In this document: piece after piece, positions 46,143 to 54,318 of the stretch
How the letters are laid out: each line of letters begins with the position of its first letter
Position numbering within the stretch: the first letter of the stretch is position 1
Origin: an uncultured Prevotellaceae bacterium
GTDB taxonomy: Bacteria > Bacteroidota > Bacteroidia > Bacteroidales > Bacteroidaceae
DNA length: 64,000 bases
Direction of reading: 5' to 3'
Assembly (NCBI GenBank): GCA_902776195.1
Contig: CACYPF010000004.1
Span: 62,001-126,000, forward strand
The notes under the pieces: generated by a model
Told to the model about the DNA's origin: nothing
Databases searched by the model: none
Seen by the model: only the letters and a program-made list of their open reading frames with translations
Translations under genes and position numbers: made by a program

Positions 46143-48607
46143 TGTTTCTGTTTATTAAGCCATCGGAAAATGGCTGGTTGAAGAACGTATGACAGTATCA
46201 CAGCCGAAAGGAGTCCTACGAGTGTTGAGAAGCCTACAGAGCGTATTGCAGGATGAGAGGCTATCAACATACTGCTGACGGTTGTTATCAAGGTGACGGC
46301 ACTCAGGAATATCGCTGTCTTATGGAAGGTCAGTTTCTGTTGGTTTTGATGAATGAGCCCATCCATCACAAATATACTATAATCCACACCAATACCAAAG
46401 ATAAAGGTGGAGATGATGATACTGATGAGATTAAAGCGGATGTCAAACAACACCATGGCTCCTAACACAATCATCCAGCTAAGCAGAATGGGCAAGAAAC
46501 CCAGGACGGTGTATTTCAGGTTGAAATGGAAACTGAACAGCAGGACGACAAAGACAAATGCCATAGACAACCATTGCAGCACATTGAAGTCCTCACTCAT
46601 CCGCAGTAAAGTATCTGTTGTATAATAATAGGTGTCAAGAATAAGCAGTTCCGGACGCTGTGCGATAGCGTCACAGATGCGGATATAGTCGCTCTCACTG
46701 CTCCGCACGCTATCGTTCACACAACGGACAGACGTGAAACACAGGAAACTGCCGTCATACGACTGTTCCATTAAGGTCGACTGATAACCAGCTGGTATCA
46801 GATTCGCGTTGTAAAGGGCATCTGGCTGATAATCCTCTGCCACTTTCTCAAAAAAGGTGTCAAAAGCGTCTTGGCTCAGTCCTGCCTGAGATGCGGTCTC
46901 GGCAATCAGATGACGAACCTTCGAAAGCCGTTCCTCTGTCCAATAGGCTTTCCAGGCATCAATGCGCTGCTGTTGCACGGACAATGGTACGAATATCTGA
47001 TTGGTATGGGTATAACTCTTCACCAGTCCTAACTGCTGCAGTGAATCAAGTTTCTGATCCAGTAAGGCAAAGTTCGCAATTGCCTCTTCCATAGTTTTTC
47101 CCTTACTGGCGAAGTATTTTTGTTTATCCCCGGTATACGTCTTGTCACGTAAGACCTGTTCAGAATGCTCCGTGAGCTCTGCCTCATAGCCAAGGTTATG
47201 CATGTCTGCGTCAAAACGGGTTCCTCCCACGAAATAAGCACCAATGCAGACTGCCATCAGAGCCACGATAACGACCAACAAAGACTTCTTCCGGTCAAAA
47301 GGATAGGTATTAATAGTGTCTATCCATGCAAAAGAGTGTTTCGCTGTCTGTTCTTTTCTCAAGAATTGGGGCAGGTAAGTCAAGCTGAACAAGGTTGTAC
47401 CAAGAATAGCAAAGGCTGCGAAGAGTCCGAAATCACGCAACAGGTCTGTCTGTATAAAGATAAGCCCCGCAAAGGAGCCGATTGTCGTCAGACAGCCCAA
47501 CCATACAGGCTTCACCTGATCGTGTAACATCTTCTCCACATCACCCACGTACCGCTGATGGGTCATCACATGCAACACATAACTGAGTGCTACCCCCAAA
47601 ACGACACCTCCAATTCCCAGGGCGAGCAAAGAGAATTGTCCTTTGATGAAATACATCATCGTCAATCCGAAGAGTGTTCCAAAGATGACAGGCAGTAATA
47701 ATAATGGGATGGTGTCCCATCTGCGAAAACTCACGAAAAGGAACACTAACACCAGAACAAGTGCGCCGGTAATGGTCGTCGTCAGGTCACGCTTGATTTG
47801 TGAGGAGTTATAATAGCCGCTGGCTGGAGTACCATGGTAAGTGATACGCACATCGGGATGACTCTTAGCAAATTCCTTGATCTGCTCATTCATCATCTCA
47901 AAAAGCGCTGAGCCCTGTCCAGTGTTCGTGGCAGAGAAACGGGGAGTTATAAAAGCAAGACAGACAGTTGAGTCAGGCACGAAGAAATGGCCATTGATTG
48001 TCTTATAACTACCTGTTCCTCCATTCAGTAACGGACTGAACTGTTCTGCAAGGACATCACGCATGCCCATGGGGTCCATCTGTATCAACTCCGGAAACAG
48101 TCCACCAATCTCACTCTGCAGGTCATTGTAGTTCTGCTGCATCTGACGCACGAAATGCTCGTGCGTCAACAAGGTATCGAAGCGGGCATAGACGGTCGTA
48201 TCGATATAGGCAGGGAAATGCGTAGAAAGATAATCCACACCATCCACCATCAGGTCTTCGGGCAGTTGGTAAAACACATCTCCTATCGTATGGCTCAACG
48301 AGTCACGCTGTAAGAGGGTGTCAACAAACTGGTCACATATTTCCGACAGTTGCACAGGATCCTTACTGTCTCCACTTAAACTCTCAAACAACAAGAAAGT
48401 CTTGTCCTTGATTTTCAAGTCGGCAAAGGCAAGTTTGATGCTCCCGTCCTCATTCTTCGATGATGGCATCAACTTATCGATATCCTCTTCCAGATGGATG
48501 CGGGATGCAAACCAGCCAAAGAAGACGAAGAGTACAACCATTGATAACCAGCAGACCAGCTGATGGTTGCGGAAATATTGATATAACCTGATGAAAAAGT
48601 CCGTCAT
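46139..48607 (-). CDS. MMPL/RND-family lipid exporter
   Basis: Membrane transporter of 822 residues with the two-fold MMPL layout: a single helix, a large periplasmic domain, and a five-to-six-helix bundle (about 250-450, with RRWDTIPLLLLPVIFGTLFG and SYVLHVMTH), then the same again. The second bundle has VLGFLPILLSWMIVLGAMVLFDIRFN and a GIGVDYSIFVMDG motif at the proton-relay position. Relatives export aryl-polyene lipids, glycolipids or hopanoids. It overlaps genes on both sides by four bases and is the likely export pump of the operon. Confidence 0.88.
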   Translation of the reverse strand: MTDFFIRLYQYFRNHQLVCWLSMVVLFVFFGWFASRIHLEEDIDKLMPSSKNEDGSIKLAFADLKIKDKTFLLFESLSGDSKDPVQLSEICDQFVDTLLQRDSLSHTIGDVFYQLPEDLMVDGVDYLSTHFPAYIDTTVYARFDTLLTHEHFVRQMQQNYNDLQSEIGGLFPELIQMDPMGMRDVLAEQFSPLLNGGTGSYKTINGHFFVPDSTVCLAFITPRFSATNTGQGSALFEMMNEQIKEFAKSHPDVRITYHGTPASGYYNSSQIKRDLTTTITGALVLVLVFLFVSFRRWDTIPLLLLPVIFGTLFGLTMMYFIKGQFSLLALGIGGVVLGVALSYVLHVMTHQRYVGDVEKMLHDQVKPVWLGCLTTIGSFAGLIFIQTDLLRDFGLFAAFAILGTTLFSLTYLPQFLRKEQTAKHSFAWIDTINTYPFDRKKSLLVVIVALMAVCIGAYFVGGTRFDADMHNLGYEAELTEHSEQVLRDKTYTGDKQKYFASKGKTMEEAIANFALLDQKLDSLQQLGLVKSYTHTNQIFVPLSVQQQRIDAWKAYWTEERLSKVRHLIAETASQAGLSQDAFDTFFEKVAEDYQPDALYNANLIPAGYQSTLMEQSYDGSFLCFTSVRCVNDSVRSSESDYIRICDAIAQRPELLILDTYYYTTDTLLRMSEDFNVLQWLSMAFVFVVLLFSFHFNLKYTVLGFLPILLSWMIVLGAMVLFDIRFNLISIIISTFIFGIGVDYSIFVMDGLIHQNQQKLTFHKTAIFLSAVTLITTVSSMLIASHPAIRSVGFSTLVGLLSAVILSYVLQPAIFRWLNKQKQ

Positions 48608-49017
48608 TGCATGTATATTTTCAAGTCCACTTCAGCAACGGTCTCATCCCCTAAGGAGGAAACACCGTGTGCCAAGGTCATATTACCAAACGAGAATCCG
48701 AAAGTGACAACCGTATGTATCTGTTCATTAACCTGCGGACGACGATGACAACAGAAATTTTTCACTTCCACAATCATGCCGATAGGTGCCGTGTCATCAT
48801 TCACCTTGGAGGCTGCGAGGGCAGAACACGACTGGGCTATATGTTCTATCAGCCCAGTCGGTGATATCATGCCATCAGGCAACAAGAAATAATTACCTCT
48901 GCCCACAGTCAGTGCTGTCTTCGCCGAGTTCTCATCCTGTTGCTCAAATTCGTCGACCATCATAAAGGGGTCGCGCTGCGGAATCAATCGCTTGATATCG
49001 TCGCCTCTGAGGATCAT
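48604..49017 (-). CDS. Hotdog-fold hydroxyacyl-ACP dehydratase, ApeP-like
   Basis: Hotdog protein of 137 residues with the FabZ-type N-terminal pattern LIPQRDPFMMVDEF and the central helix TGLIEHIAQSCSALAA (Glu at the catalytic acid position). The usual FabZ catalytic-His motif GHFP is not recognisable; the equivalent stretch reads NYFLLPDGMISPTG. This is as in ApeP-type dehydratases of aryl-polyene clusters rather than housekeeping FabZ. It overlaps the ACP gene and the MMPL gene by four bases each, so these are translated together. Confidence 0.75.
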   Translation of the reverse strand: MILRGDDIKRLIPQRDPFMMVDEFEQQDENSAKTALTVGRGNYFLLPDGMISPTGLIEHIAQSCSALAASKVNDDTAPIGMIVEVKNFCCHRRPQVNEQIHTVVTFGFSFGNMTLAHGVSSLGDETVAEVDLKIYMQ

Positions 49018-49259
49018 GCTGGCAAGTGTTGCTCAATATAATCGTACAGGTTGTTGAATGTCTGAATCTGGTGCAGCTCATTCACTGGGATGGTAATCTT
49101 ATAAGTCACCTGTACCAAAGCGATAAGGTCTACCAGGTTGATACTGTCCAGCTGAAGTGTATCCTTCAGGTTGGCATCAGGAGTAAACTCACTCTGTTCT
49201 ACTTCAAACTCTTCTGAGAGCAGTCCATTAACCTGCTCGATGATCTCTTCTCTTGTCAT
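49014..49259 (-). CDS. Acyl carrier protein
   Basis: ACP of 81 residues with the phosphopantetheine-attachment Ser39 in LQLDSINLVDLIALVQ, a slight variant of the usual DSLxxVE, and an acidic helical body. It differs from the housekeeping AcpP consensus, so it is likely dedicated to the adjacent ketosynthase, ketoreductase and dehydratase. A phosphopantetheinyl transferase is not present in the window and would have to be supplied elsewhere. Confidence 0.92.
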   Translation of the reverse strand: MTREEIIEQVNGLLSEEFEVEQSEFTPDANLKDTLQLDSINLVDLIALVQVTYKITIPVNELHQIQTFNNLYDYIEQHLPA

Positions 49260-49308
49260 AATTTTCTAATTTTAAAAGTTTTGTTATTCTGTTATTTCTA
49301 TATTCCGA

Positions 49309-50532
49309 CTAAAGATTCTTCACGATAAGCGTTGAATTAGTACCACCAAATCCGAAAGAGTTACTGAGGAAGGTGTCAAAATGTGCTTCAATGGTCTCTG
49401 GGACGACATTCACACAAGCTGTCTCATCATCAGGATTCTCGAAATTAATGTTACCTGCGATAAAGTCGTTTTTCATCATCAGCATGGTATAGATAATCTC
49501 AGAAGCACCAGCCATCCACATCTCATGACCCGTCTGACTCTTGGTAGAGGTAACAGGTACACGATAGTCACCGAATATCTGAGCGATAGCCTGAGCCTCA
49601 CGACTGTCTCCGATCTTCGTGGAAGTGGCATGGGCATTGACATAACCGATTTCCTTGACATCCACACCGCTCTTCTCCAGACAAAGTTCCAGAGAACGTG
49701 CCGGACCTGCCACATTGGGGGTAGAGATATGGTCACCATTACCTGAGAATCCCCAGCTTACGATTTCCGCAAGGATAGGAGCACCACGACGGACAGCACT
49801 CTCGTAATCCTCTATCACCAAGGTCGCTGCACCACCACCAGGAACGAGTCCGTTACGGTCACGGTCGAAAGGACGACTTGCCTTTGTGGCATCGTTATCC
49901 TCACGAAGGGCAAACGACTGGATACCGTCGAAAGAGGCGACACCATACATGTTTGCCTCTTGCGCACCACCACAGACCACACAGTCTTGCAATCCGTTCT
50001 TAATCAACAGATAGCCTAACCCGATGGACTGTGAGCCGGAAGCGCAGGCTGCTGACGCTGTCAGATTGATACCTTTCAGATGGAACAGACATGCGAGGTT
50101 CATCGTTACCGTGGAGTTCATTGACTGGAAGATGGCACCACTTCCACAGGCTGCTGTAGAACCAAACTGGCGGAACTTATCAAGGGCACGCATGGTAGCC
50201 TCAGCAACAGAGTCGTTACCATAGATGATTCCCACCTCATGCTGGTCGATATAGTCTTGTTCCAGACGGGCACTTGCCAAAGCATCACGGGTTGCCATAT
50301 AAGCATACTGTGCCTCCTCCGGCATGAACTGTCTGAAGTTACGATTAACAAAAGGTTTCAAGTCTGCTTTGGGCACATCAGCACAGAACGGTGAGCGGAA
50401 CCCCGCATCCACACGCTCCTGACTAAAGATGATACCACTCTTTCCTTCATACAGGGACTGGCGCACCTCATCAAGGGTCGTACCGAGGCACGACCAGATA
50501 CCCATTCCTGTGATTACTACTCTTCTTTCCAT
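49309..50532 (-). CDS. Beta-ketoacyl-ACP synthase (KAS II-like)
   Basis: Condensing enzyme of 407 residues with a complete catalytic triad: the Cys in TASAACASGSQSIG (about residue 165), first His in VNAHATSTKIGD, and second His in TKSQTGHEMWMAGA. It therefore extends chains rather than acting as a chain-length factor. The C-terminus SNSFGFGGTNSTLIVK is standard. No second ketosynthase or CLF accompanies it, unlike typical aryl-polyene or type II PKS clusters. It lies between the GNAT and ACP genes in the operon. Confidence 0.93.
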   Translation of the reverse strand: MERRVVITGMGIWSCLGTTLDEVRQSLYEGKSGIIFSQERVDAGFRSPFCADVPKADLKPFVNRNFRQFMPEEAQYAYMATRDALASARLEQDYIDQHEVGIIYGNDSVAEATMRALDKFRQFGSTAACGSGAIFQSMNSTVTMNLACLFHLKGINLTASAACASGSQSIGLGYLLIKNGLQDCVVCGGAQEANMYGVASFDGIQSFALREDNDATKASRPFDRDRNGLVPGGGAATLVIEDYESAVRRGAPILAEIVSWGFSGNGDHISTPNVAGPARSLELCLEKSGVDVKEIGYVNAHATSTKIGDSREAQAIAQIFGDYRVPVTSTKSQTGHEMWMAGASEIIYTMLMMKNDFIAGNINFENPDDETACVNVVPETIEAHFDTFLSNSFGFGGTNSTLIVKNL

Positions 50533-50535
50533 TTC

Positions 50536-51669
50536 TTATATTATCTTTTTATAACATCTTCTACGTTTTACAAACTGCGGATGCAGAGGTTTCCATTGTG
50601 ACAACTCACGGACATTGTCCTCCAACTGCGGACCTGTCTCTGCCCACTTGAATCCATATTTATTATAAATAGGTATAAGGTCGTCAAAGAACATGGCGTT
50701 CACACCCAGTCCCTGATAGTCTGGACGGACAGCAATCAGCAACATCTCCGCATTATCCTCATGATGCCATTTCAGTGCTTTCAGCAGATGGAACCAACCA
50801 AAGGGCAGCAACGTGCCGTGAGCTTTCCGCATCGATACCGACAGGCTTGCCATGGAGATGGCAGCCCCCACCACCTCGTCTTTATCGTTCAGGACGACTG
50901 GGATGAGTTGTTTATCCACCATCCGAAGGTATTTATGGATAAACACGTCTATCTGACGGGCTGACAATGCCGAGAAGCCGAAAATAGGTTTGTATGCCTC
51001 GTTCAACAATTCGAACACGCGATGTCCGTAACCTTCCTCGTTAATCTGCTTGTCTGTCAACTTGACGACCCGTAATCCTATCTGCTCACGGGCATATTGG
51101 GCAACACGGGCATACCGTGCCGGTACTTCCTTGGGAATATCAATATGTACCTGCAGCCAGTCCACTTCCTTCTCGAAACCCAGTGCCTCCATGTGACGAT
51201 GATAATACTCGGGATTATATATGGTATTCATGGAGCCCATGAGGTTGAAATCCTCCACAAGCATACCCTCCTTATCGAAGTCCGTAATACCCAACGGTCC
51301 TTGCAGCATATCCATTCCCTGGGCTCTTCCCCACTCCTCTACAGCATGAAGCAAAGCATTCGACACCTTCAGGTCATCGACAAACTCAATCATCGAGAAC
51401 CGAACATTTTTCGTCTTCCAATGTTTGTTAGCCTTTCGGTTGACAATACCTACGATACGCCCCACAGGCTTACCATCCTGATAAGCGACGAAAGGCTGGA
51501 TATCAGAGAATTCCAACCCCGGATTCTTCTGACTGTCAAAAAGTTGACGCACATCAGACTCCAGGTCAGGGACGTACTGGGTACATCCCTCATATATGTC
51601 CTTCACCACATGGATGAAATCATTCATTCCCTGCCGGTTCTCAACTTTCTTGATAATCACCTCACTCAT
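50536..51669 (-). CDS. GNAT-like acyltransferase protein
   Basis: Protein of 377 residues, probably cytoplasmic, with two GNAT-like halves. The N-terminal half has FVAYQDGKPVGRIVGIVN, the C-terminal half MLLIAVRPDYQGLGVNAMFFDDLIPIYNKYGFKWAETGPQLEDN, resembling the acyl-CoA binding Q/RxxGxG/A region. Homologues in Bacteroidetes are annotated as N-acetyltransferases without a proven substrate. It overlaps the AraC gene by four bases and precedes the ketosynthase by three. In this setting it might acylate or aminoacylate the cluster product, but nothing in the sequence proves it. Confidence 0.72.
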   Translation of the reverse strand: MSEVIIKKVENRQGMNDFIHVVKDIYEGCTQYVPDLESDVRQLFDSQKNPGLEFSDIQPFVAYQDGKPVGRIVGIVNRKANKHWKTKNVRFSMIEFVDDLKVSNALLHAVEEWGRAQGMDMLQGPLGITDFDKEGMLVEDFNLMGSMNTIYNPEYYHRHMEALGFEKEVDWLQVHIDIPKEVPARYARVAQYAREQIGLRVVKLTDKQINEEGYGHRVFELLNEAYKPIFGFSALSARQIDVFIHKYLRMVDKQLIPVVLNDKDEVVGAAISMASLSVSMRKAHGTLLPFGWFHLLKALKWHHEDNAEMLLIAVRPDYQGLGVNAMFFDDLIPIYNKYGFKWAETGPQLEDNVRELSQWKPLHPQFVKRRRCYKKII

Positions 51670-52523
51670 CGCACCACCCTTTTATGTTCCACACGGTATT
51701 CCATCGGGGTCACATTAGCCTGTTCACGGAAATACTGGCTAAAGAACGAAGAGTTAGGGAATCCTAACTTGTTGGAGATTTCCTTGATGCTCATATCGGT
51801 ATCCTTCAACAGAGAATAACAATCCTGCATCGTACTCTCCGTAATCCATCGCATAGGGTTCTTGCCACTGACTTTCTTAGAAATGGAAGAAAGGTACTTG
51901 GGGGTAATATGCAATTGGTCGGCATAGAAAGCTACCCGCTGACGTTTCTGCTCCTGACTGGACAACAACTGCAAGAACTGGTTGAATATTTCTTTATCGT
52001 GGATGCTCGAGGTATCTGTATTCAGTGCCATGTCCTCATGACGCAGCAGTTCCTCACATACCATCAGCAACATCGTACGCAAGAACGACACCATGATCTC
52101 ACGTGACAGCAAAGGCATTTTCTCTATCTTAAAGACCGTACGGGTATACTTCTGTATACCACCTAACCAGTCATTACCTTCTACCACATAAATCTCACGC
52201 ATGTACATTGCCTTGTTCCAGATATTAATCTGGTTACCCAACACCGACTTTAGCATACGGTCAGATATCAACAGTGCCGAAGCCTCTGTATCTGCACTAA
52301 CGAGCATTGGCTCCATCAGCTTGCCGGCGGGCATCAACAGCAATTGCCCTGGGACGACCTTCACTTGATGACTTCCCCCCATCTCCACGACAATACGCCC
52401 ACCACGACAATGTACAATGGAATTATAAGACTTCCTGACGTAGGGTAAGTCTTTGGCATCTCTTAAGTTGTCCACAAAGAGAATCTCGTCTCCCATCGCA
52501 TGGACAATATTCAATTCTTGCAT
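51666..52523 (-). CDS. AraC-family transcriptional regulator leading the ketosynthase operon
   Basis: Regulator of 285 residues with an N-terminal cupin-like sensing domain (SYNSIVHCRGGRIVVEMGGSHQVKVVPGQLLLMPAG) and a C-terminal double helix-turn-helix AraC domain: RVAFYADQLHITPKYLSSISKKVSGKNPMRWI, then IKEISNKLGFPNSSFFSQYFREQANVTPMEYR. The ATG at 52523 is chosen; a longer frame runs into the promoter. It is the first gene of a ten-gene minus-strand operon with four-base overlaps, so it is likely to be an autoregulator of that operon. Confidence 0.92.
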   Translation of the reverse strand: MQELNIVHAMGDEILFVDNLRDAKDLPYVRKSYNSIVHCRGGRIVVEMGGSHQVKVVPGQLLLMPAGKLMEPMLVSADTEASALLISDRMLKSVLGNQINIWNKAMYMREIYVVEGNDWLGGIQKYTRTVFKIEKMPLLSREIMVSFLRTMLLMVCEELLRHEDMALNTDTSSIHDKEIFNQFLQLLSSQEQKRQRVAFYADQLHITPKYLSSISKKVSGKNPMRWITESTMQDCYSLLKDTDMSIKEISNKLGFPNSSFFSQYFREQANVTPMEYRVEHKRVVR

Positions 52524-52544
52524 ACGTACTCTTCTTTTCCGCTG

Positions 52545-52552
52545 CAAAATTA
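52545..52552 (-). promoter_or_regulatory. -7 promoter element for the AraC-ketosynthase-MMPL operon
   Basis: TAATTTTG on the minus strand, 21 bases before the AraC ATG. It is the only -7 match recognised upstream of the ten genes. Confidence 0.6.
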
Positions 52553-52687
52553 GACATTATTTTCCAATCTTCGACGTTCTTTTTTTCGCCCTTATTGTTC
52601 TATATCGTATTTAATACAACTTTTAAGGATTTCCTTAATCGGTGACTTGGGATATTGGGGATATAGTCAAGCAGCACTGCTTCAATT

Positions 52688-52775
52688 GTAAATCAAATTG
52701 AATTGCAAAGTAAATCAAATTGATTTGCTGAGTAAATCAAATTGAATTACCGAGTAAATCAAATTGATTTACAAC
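52688..52775. repeat. Four perfect-length 22-bp tandem repeats with palindromic core
   Basis: Units at 52688, 52710, 52732 and 52754, each starting GTAAATCAAATTGA. Units 2 and 4 contain the perfect dyad AAATCAA-A-TTGATTT. The array lies between the cca stop and the AraC promoter. Confidence 0.9.
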
Positions 52776-52786
52776 AACAGAAAATA

Positions 52787-54229
52787 TCATTGACAGGTTG
52801 AGGAGACTGTCAATCCCATGGACTGAGCCTTCTGCAACAGCAATTCCATAAGGGGTTCTCGCTCGTTTTCCACCCTGTTGTCGAGGACGGCATCCTTCAG
52901 GTACTGTTTCAGGATACCCACCTCACGGGAGGGCTGAAGATGGAAAAGTTCCATAATCTCGTTACCGTCAATGACGGGCTGCAAGAGCCGTTTGTAGTCT
53001 TTATCCTTCAAGTCGGCAAGTTTCTCACGCACCATGCGGAAGTTCTCCAGGAACATCTTCTTGCGGACCTCATTCTTCGAGGTGATATCCGCCTCGCAAA
53101 GGGTCATCAGGTCGTCGATGTCATCACCCGCGTCGTTCAGCAGACGGCGGACGGCGGAGTCAGTGACTTCCTCGTCAGCAATGGCGATGGGACGCATGTG
53201 GAGGTCAACGAGTTTCTGCACGTAGCGCATCTCGGCTCCCATCGGCAGTTTCAGACGGCGGAAAACATCCTGCACCATCTTGGCACCTATATAATTATGG
53301 TTATGGAAGGTCCACCCCACCGAGGGTTCCCACCGTTTGGTCCTCGTCTTGCCGATATCATGCAGCAGAGCACTCCACCTCAACCACAAGGGAGCATCCT
53401 GACGACAAACATTCTCCAAGACTTCCAGCGTATGGTAGAAATTGTTCTTATGGGCACGACCGTCCCTTTTCTCCACAATATCGAGGGCGGCAAGCTCAGG
53501 AAGGATCATCCGCAGGAGTCCACTATGTTGCAGGTAGTCGAAACCGATGCTCGGATGAGGTGCCATCATGATCTTATTCAGCTCCACCTCGATACGTTCC
53601 CCGCTGACAATCCTGATACGGTCAGCCATCCGCTCCAACGCCTCCAGCGTCTCGTCCTCAATCTGGAAATTAAGCTGGGTGGCAAAACGGATGCAACGCA
53701 TCATCCGCAACGGATCGTCGGAGAAAGTCACCTCTGGATCAAGTGGGGTGGCTATGATACGGTCTTGCAGGTCGGCAATGCCATTGAAAGGGTCGACCAG
53801 TTCACCGAAACGGTTCTTGTTCAGACAGATAGCCATCGCATTGATGGTGAAGTCGCGACGATTCTGGTCGTCCTCCAAAGTACCATCCTCCACAACGGGT
53901 TTGCGGGAGTCATGACTATAGCTCTCCTTGCGGGCTCCCACGAACTCCACCTCCATATCACGGAACTTCACCTGTGCCGTACCGAAATTACGGAAGACCG
54001 ACAGGTGTGCCTTCCGTCCCAGTTTCTTCTTCAATGCCGATGCCACCTCGATACCGCTGCCCACCACTACAACATCAATGTCGTCGGACGGACGTTCCAG
54101 AAAAATATCACGGACATAGCCTCCCACCACATAGCACTCCACACCGAGACGGTCAGCCACAGCACTGATCTGGTGGAAAATCTCCTGATCTAATATTTTA
54201 GCCAGAGCGGCATCGGAATACAATTTCAT
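52787..54229 (-). CDS. cca: CCA-adding tRNA nucleotidyltransferase with HD domain
   Basis: Class II nucleotidyltransferase of 480 residues that adds or repairs the tRNA 3' CCA end. The head domain has GGYVRDIFLERPSDDIDVVVVGSG (catalytic DxD), RRDFTINAMAICL and DPLRMMRCIRFATQLNF. A C-terminal HD phosphohydrolase domain follows (WSALLHDIGKTRTK). Both tRNA-Val genes in this window lack an encoded CCA, so the enzyme is needed. The ATG at 54229 (MKLYSDAALAKI) is used; the longer frame crosses the promoter. It is divergent from the PAP2 gene. Confidence 0.95.
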   Translation of the reverse strand: MKLYSDAALAKILDQEIFHQISAVADRLGVECYVVGGYVRDIFLERPSDDIDVVVVGSGIEVASALKKKLGRKAHLSVFRNFGTAQVKFRDMEVEFVGARKESYSHDSRKPVVEDGTLEDDQNRRDFTINAMAICLNKNRFGELVDPFNGIADLQDRIIATPLDPEVTFSDDPLRMMRCIRFATQLNFQIEDETLEALERMADRIRIVSGERIEVELNKIMMAPHPSIGFDYLQHSGLLRMILPELAALDIVEKRDGRAHKNNFYHTLEVLENVCRQDAPLWLRWSALLHDIGKTRTKRWEPSVGWTFHNHNYIGAKMVQDVFRRLKLPMGAEMRYVQKLVDLHMRPIAIADEEVTDSAVRRLLNDAGDDIDDLMTLCEADITSKNEVRKKMFLENFRMVREKLADLKDKDYKRLLQPVIDGNEIMELFHLQPSREVGILKQYLKDAVLDNRVENEREPLMELLLQKAQSMGLTVSSTCQ

Positions 54230-54251
54230 GACATTTTTCTCTTTTCGGTTG

Positions 54252-54259
54252 CAAAAGTA
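54252..54259 (-). promoter_or_regulatory. -7 promoter element for cca
   Basis: TACTTTTG on the minus strand, 22 bases before the cca ATG. Confidence 0.6.
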
Positions 54260-54271
54260 CAAAATAATTTG

Positions 54272-54279
54272 TAACTTTG
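54272..54279 (+). promoter_or_regulatory. -7 promoter element for the PAP2 gene and following genes
   Basis: TAACTTTG, 39 bases before the PAP2 ATG at 54319. It is back to back with the cca element. Confidence 0.6.
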
Positions 54280-54318
54280 CACACAAATTATTGAATTTAT
54301 CAAAAGTACAACACAAGT

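Noticed and set aside
52940-54193. Long plus-strand open frame (417 codons) opposite cca
   Set aside because: It lies wholly antisense to a clearly conserved cca gene. Its translation is low in recognisable motifs and reflects codon bias of the opposite strand.
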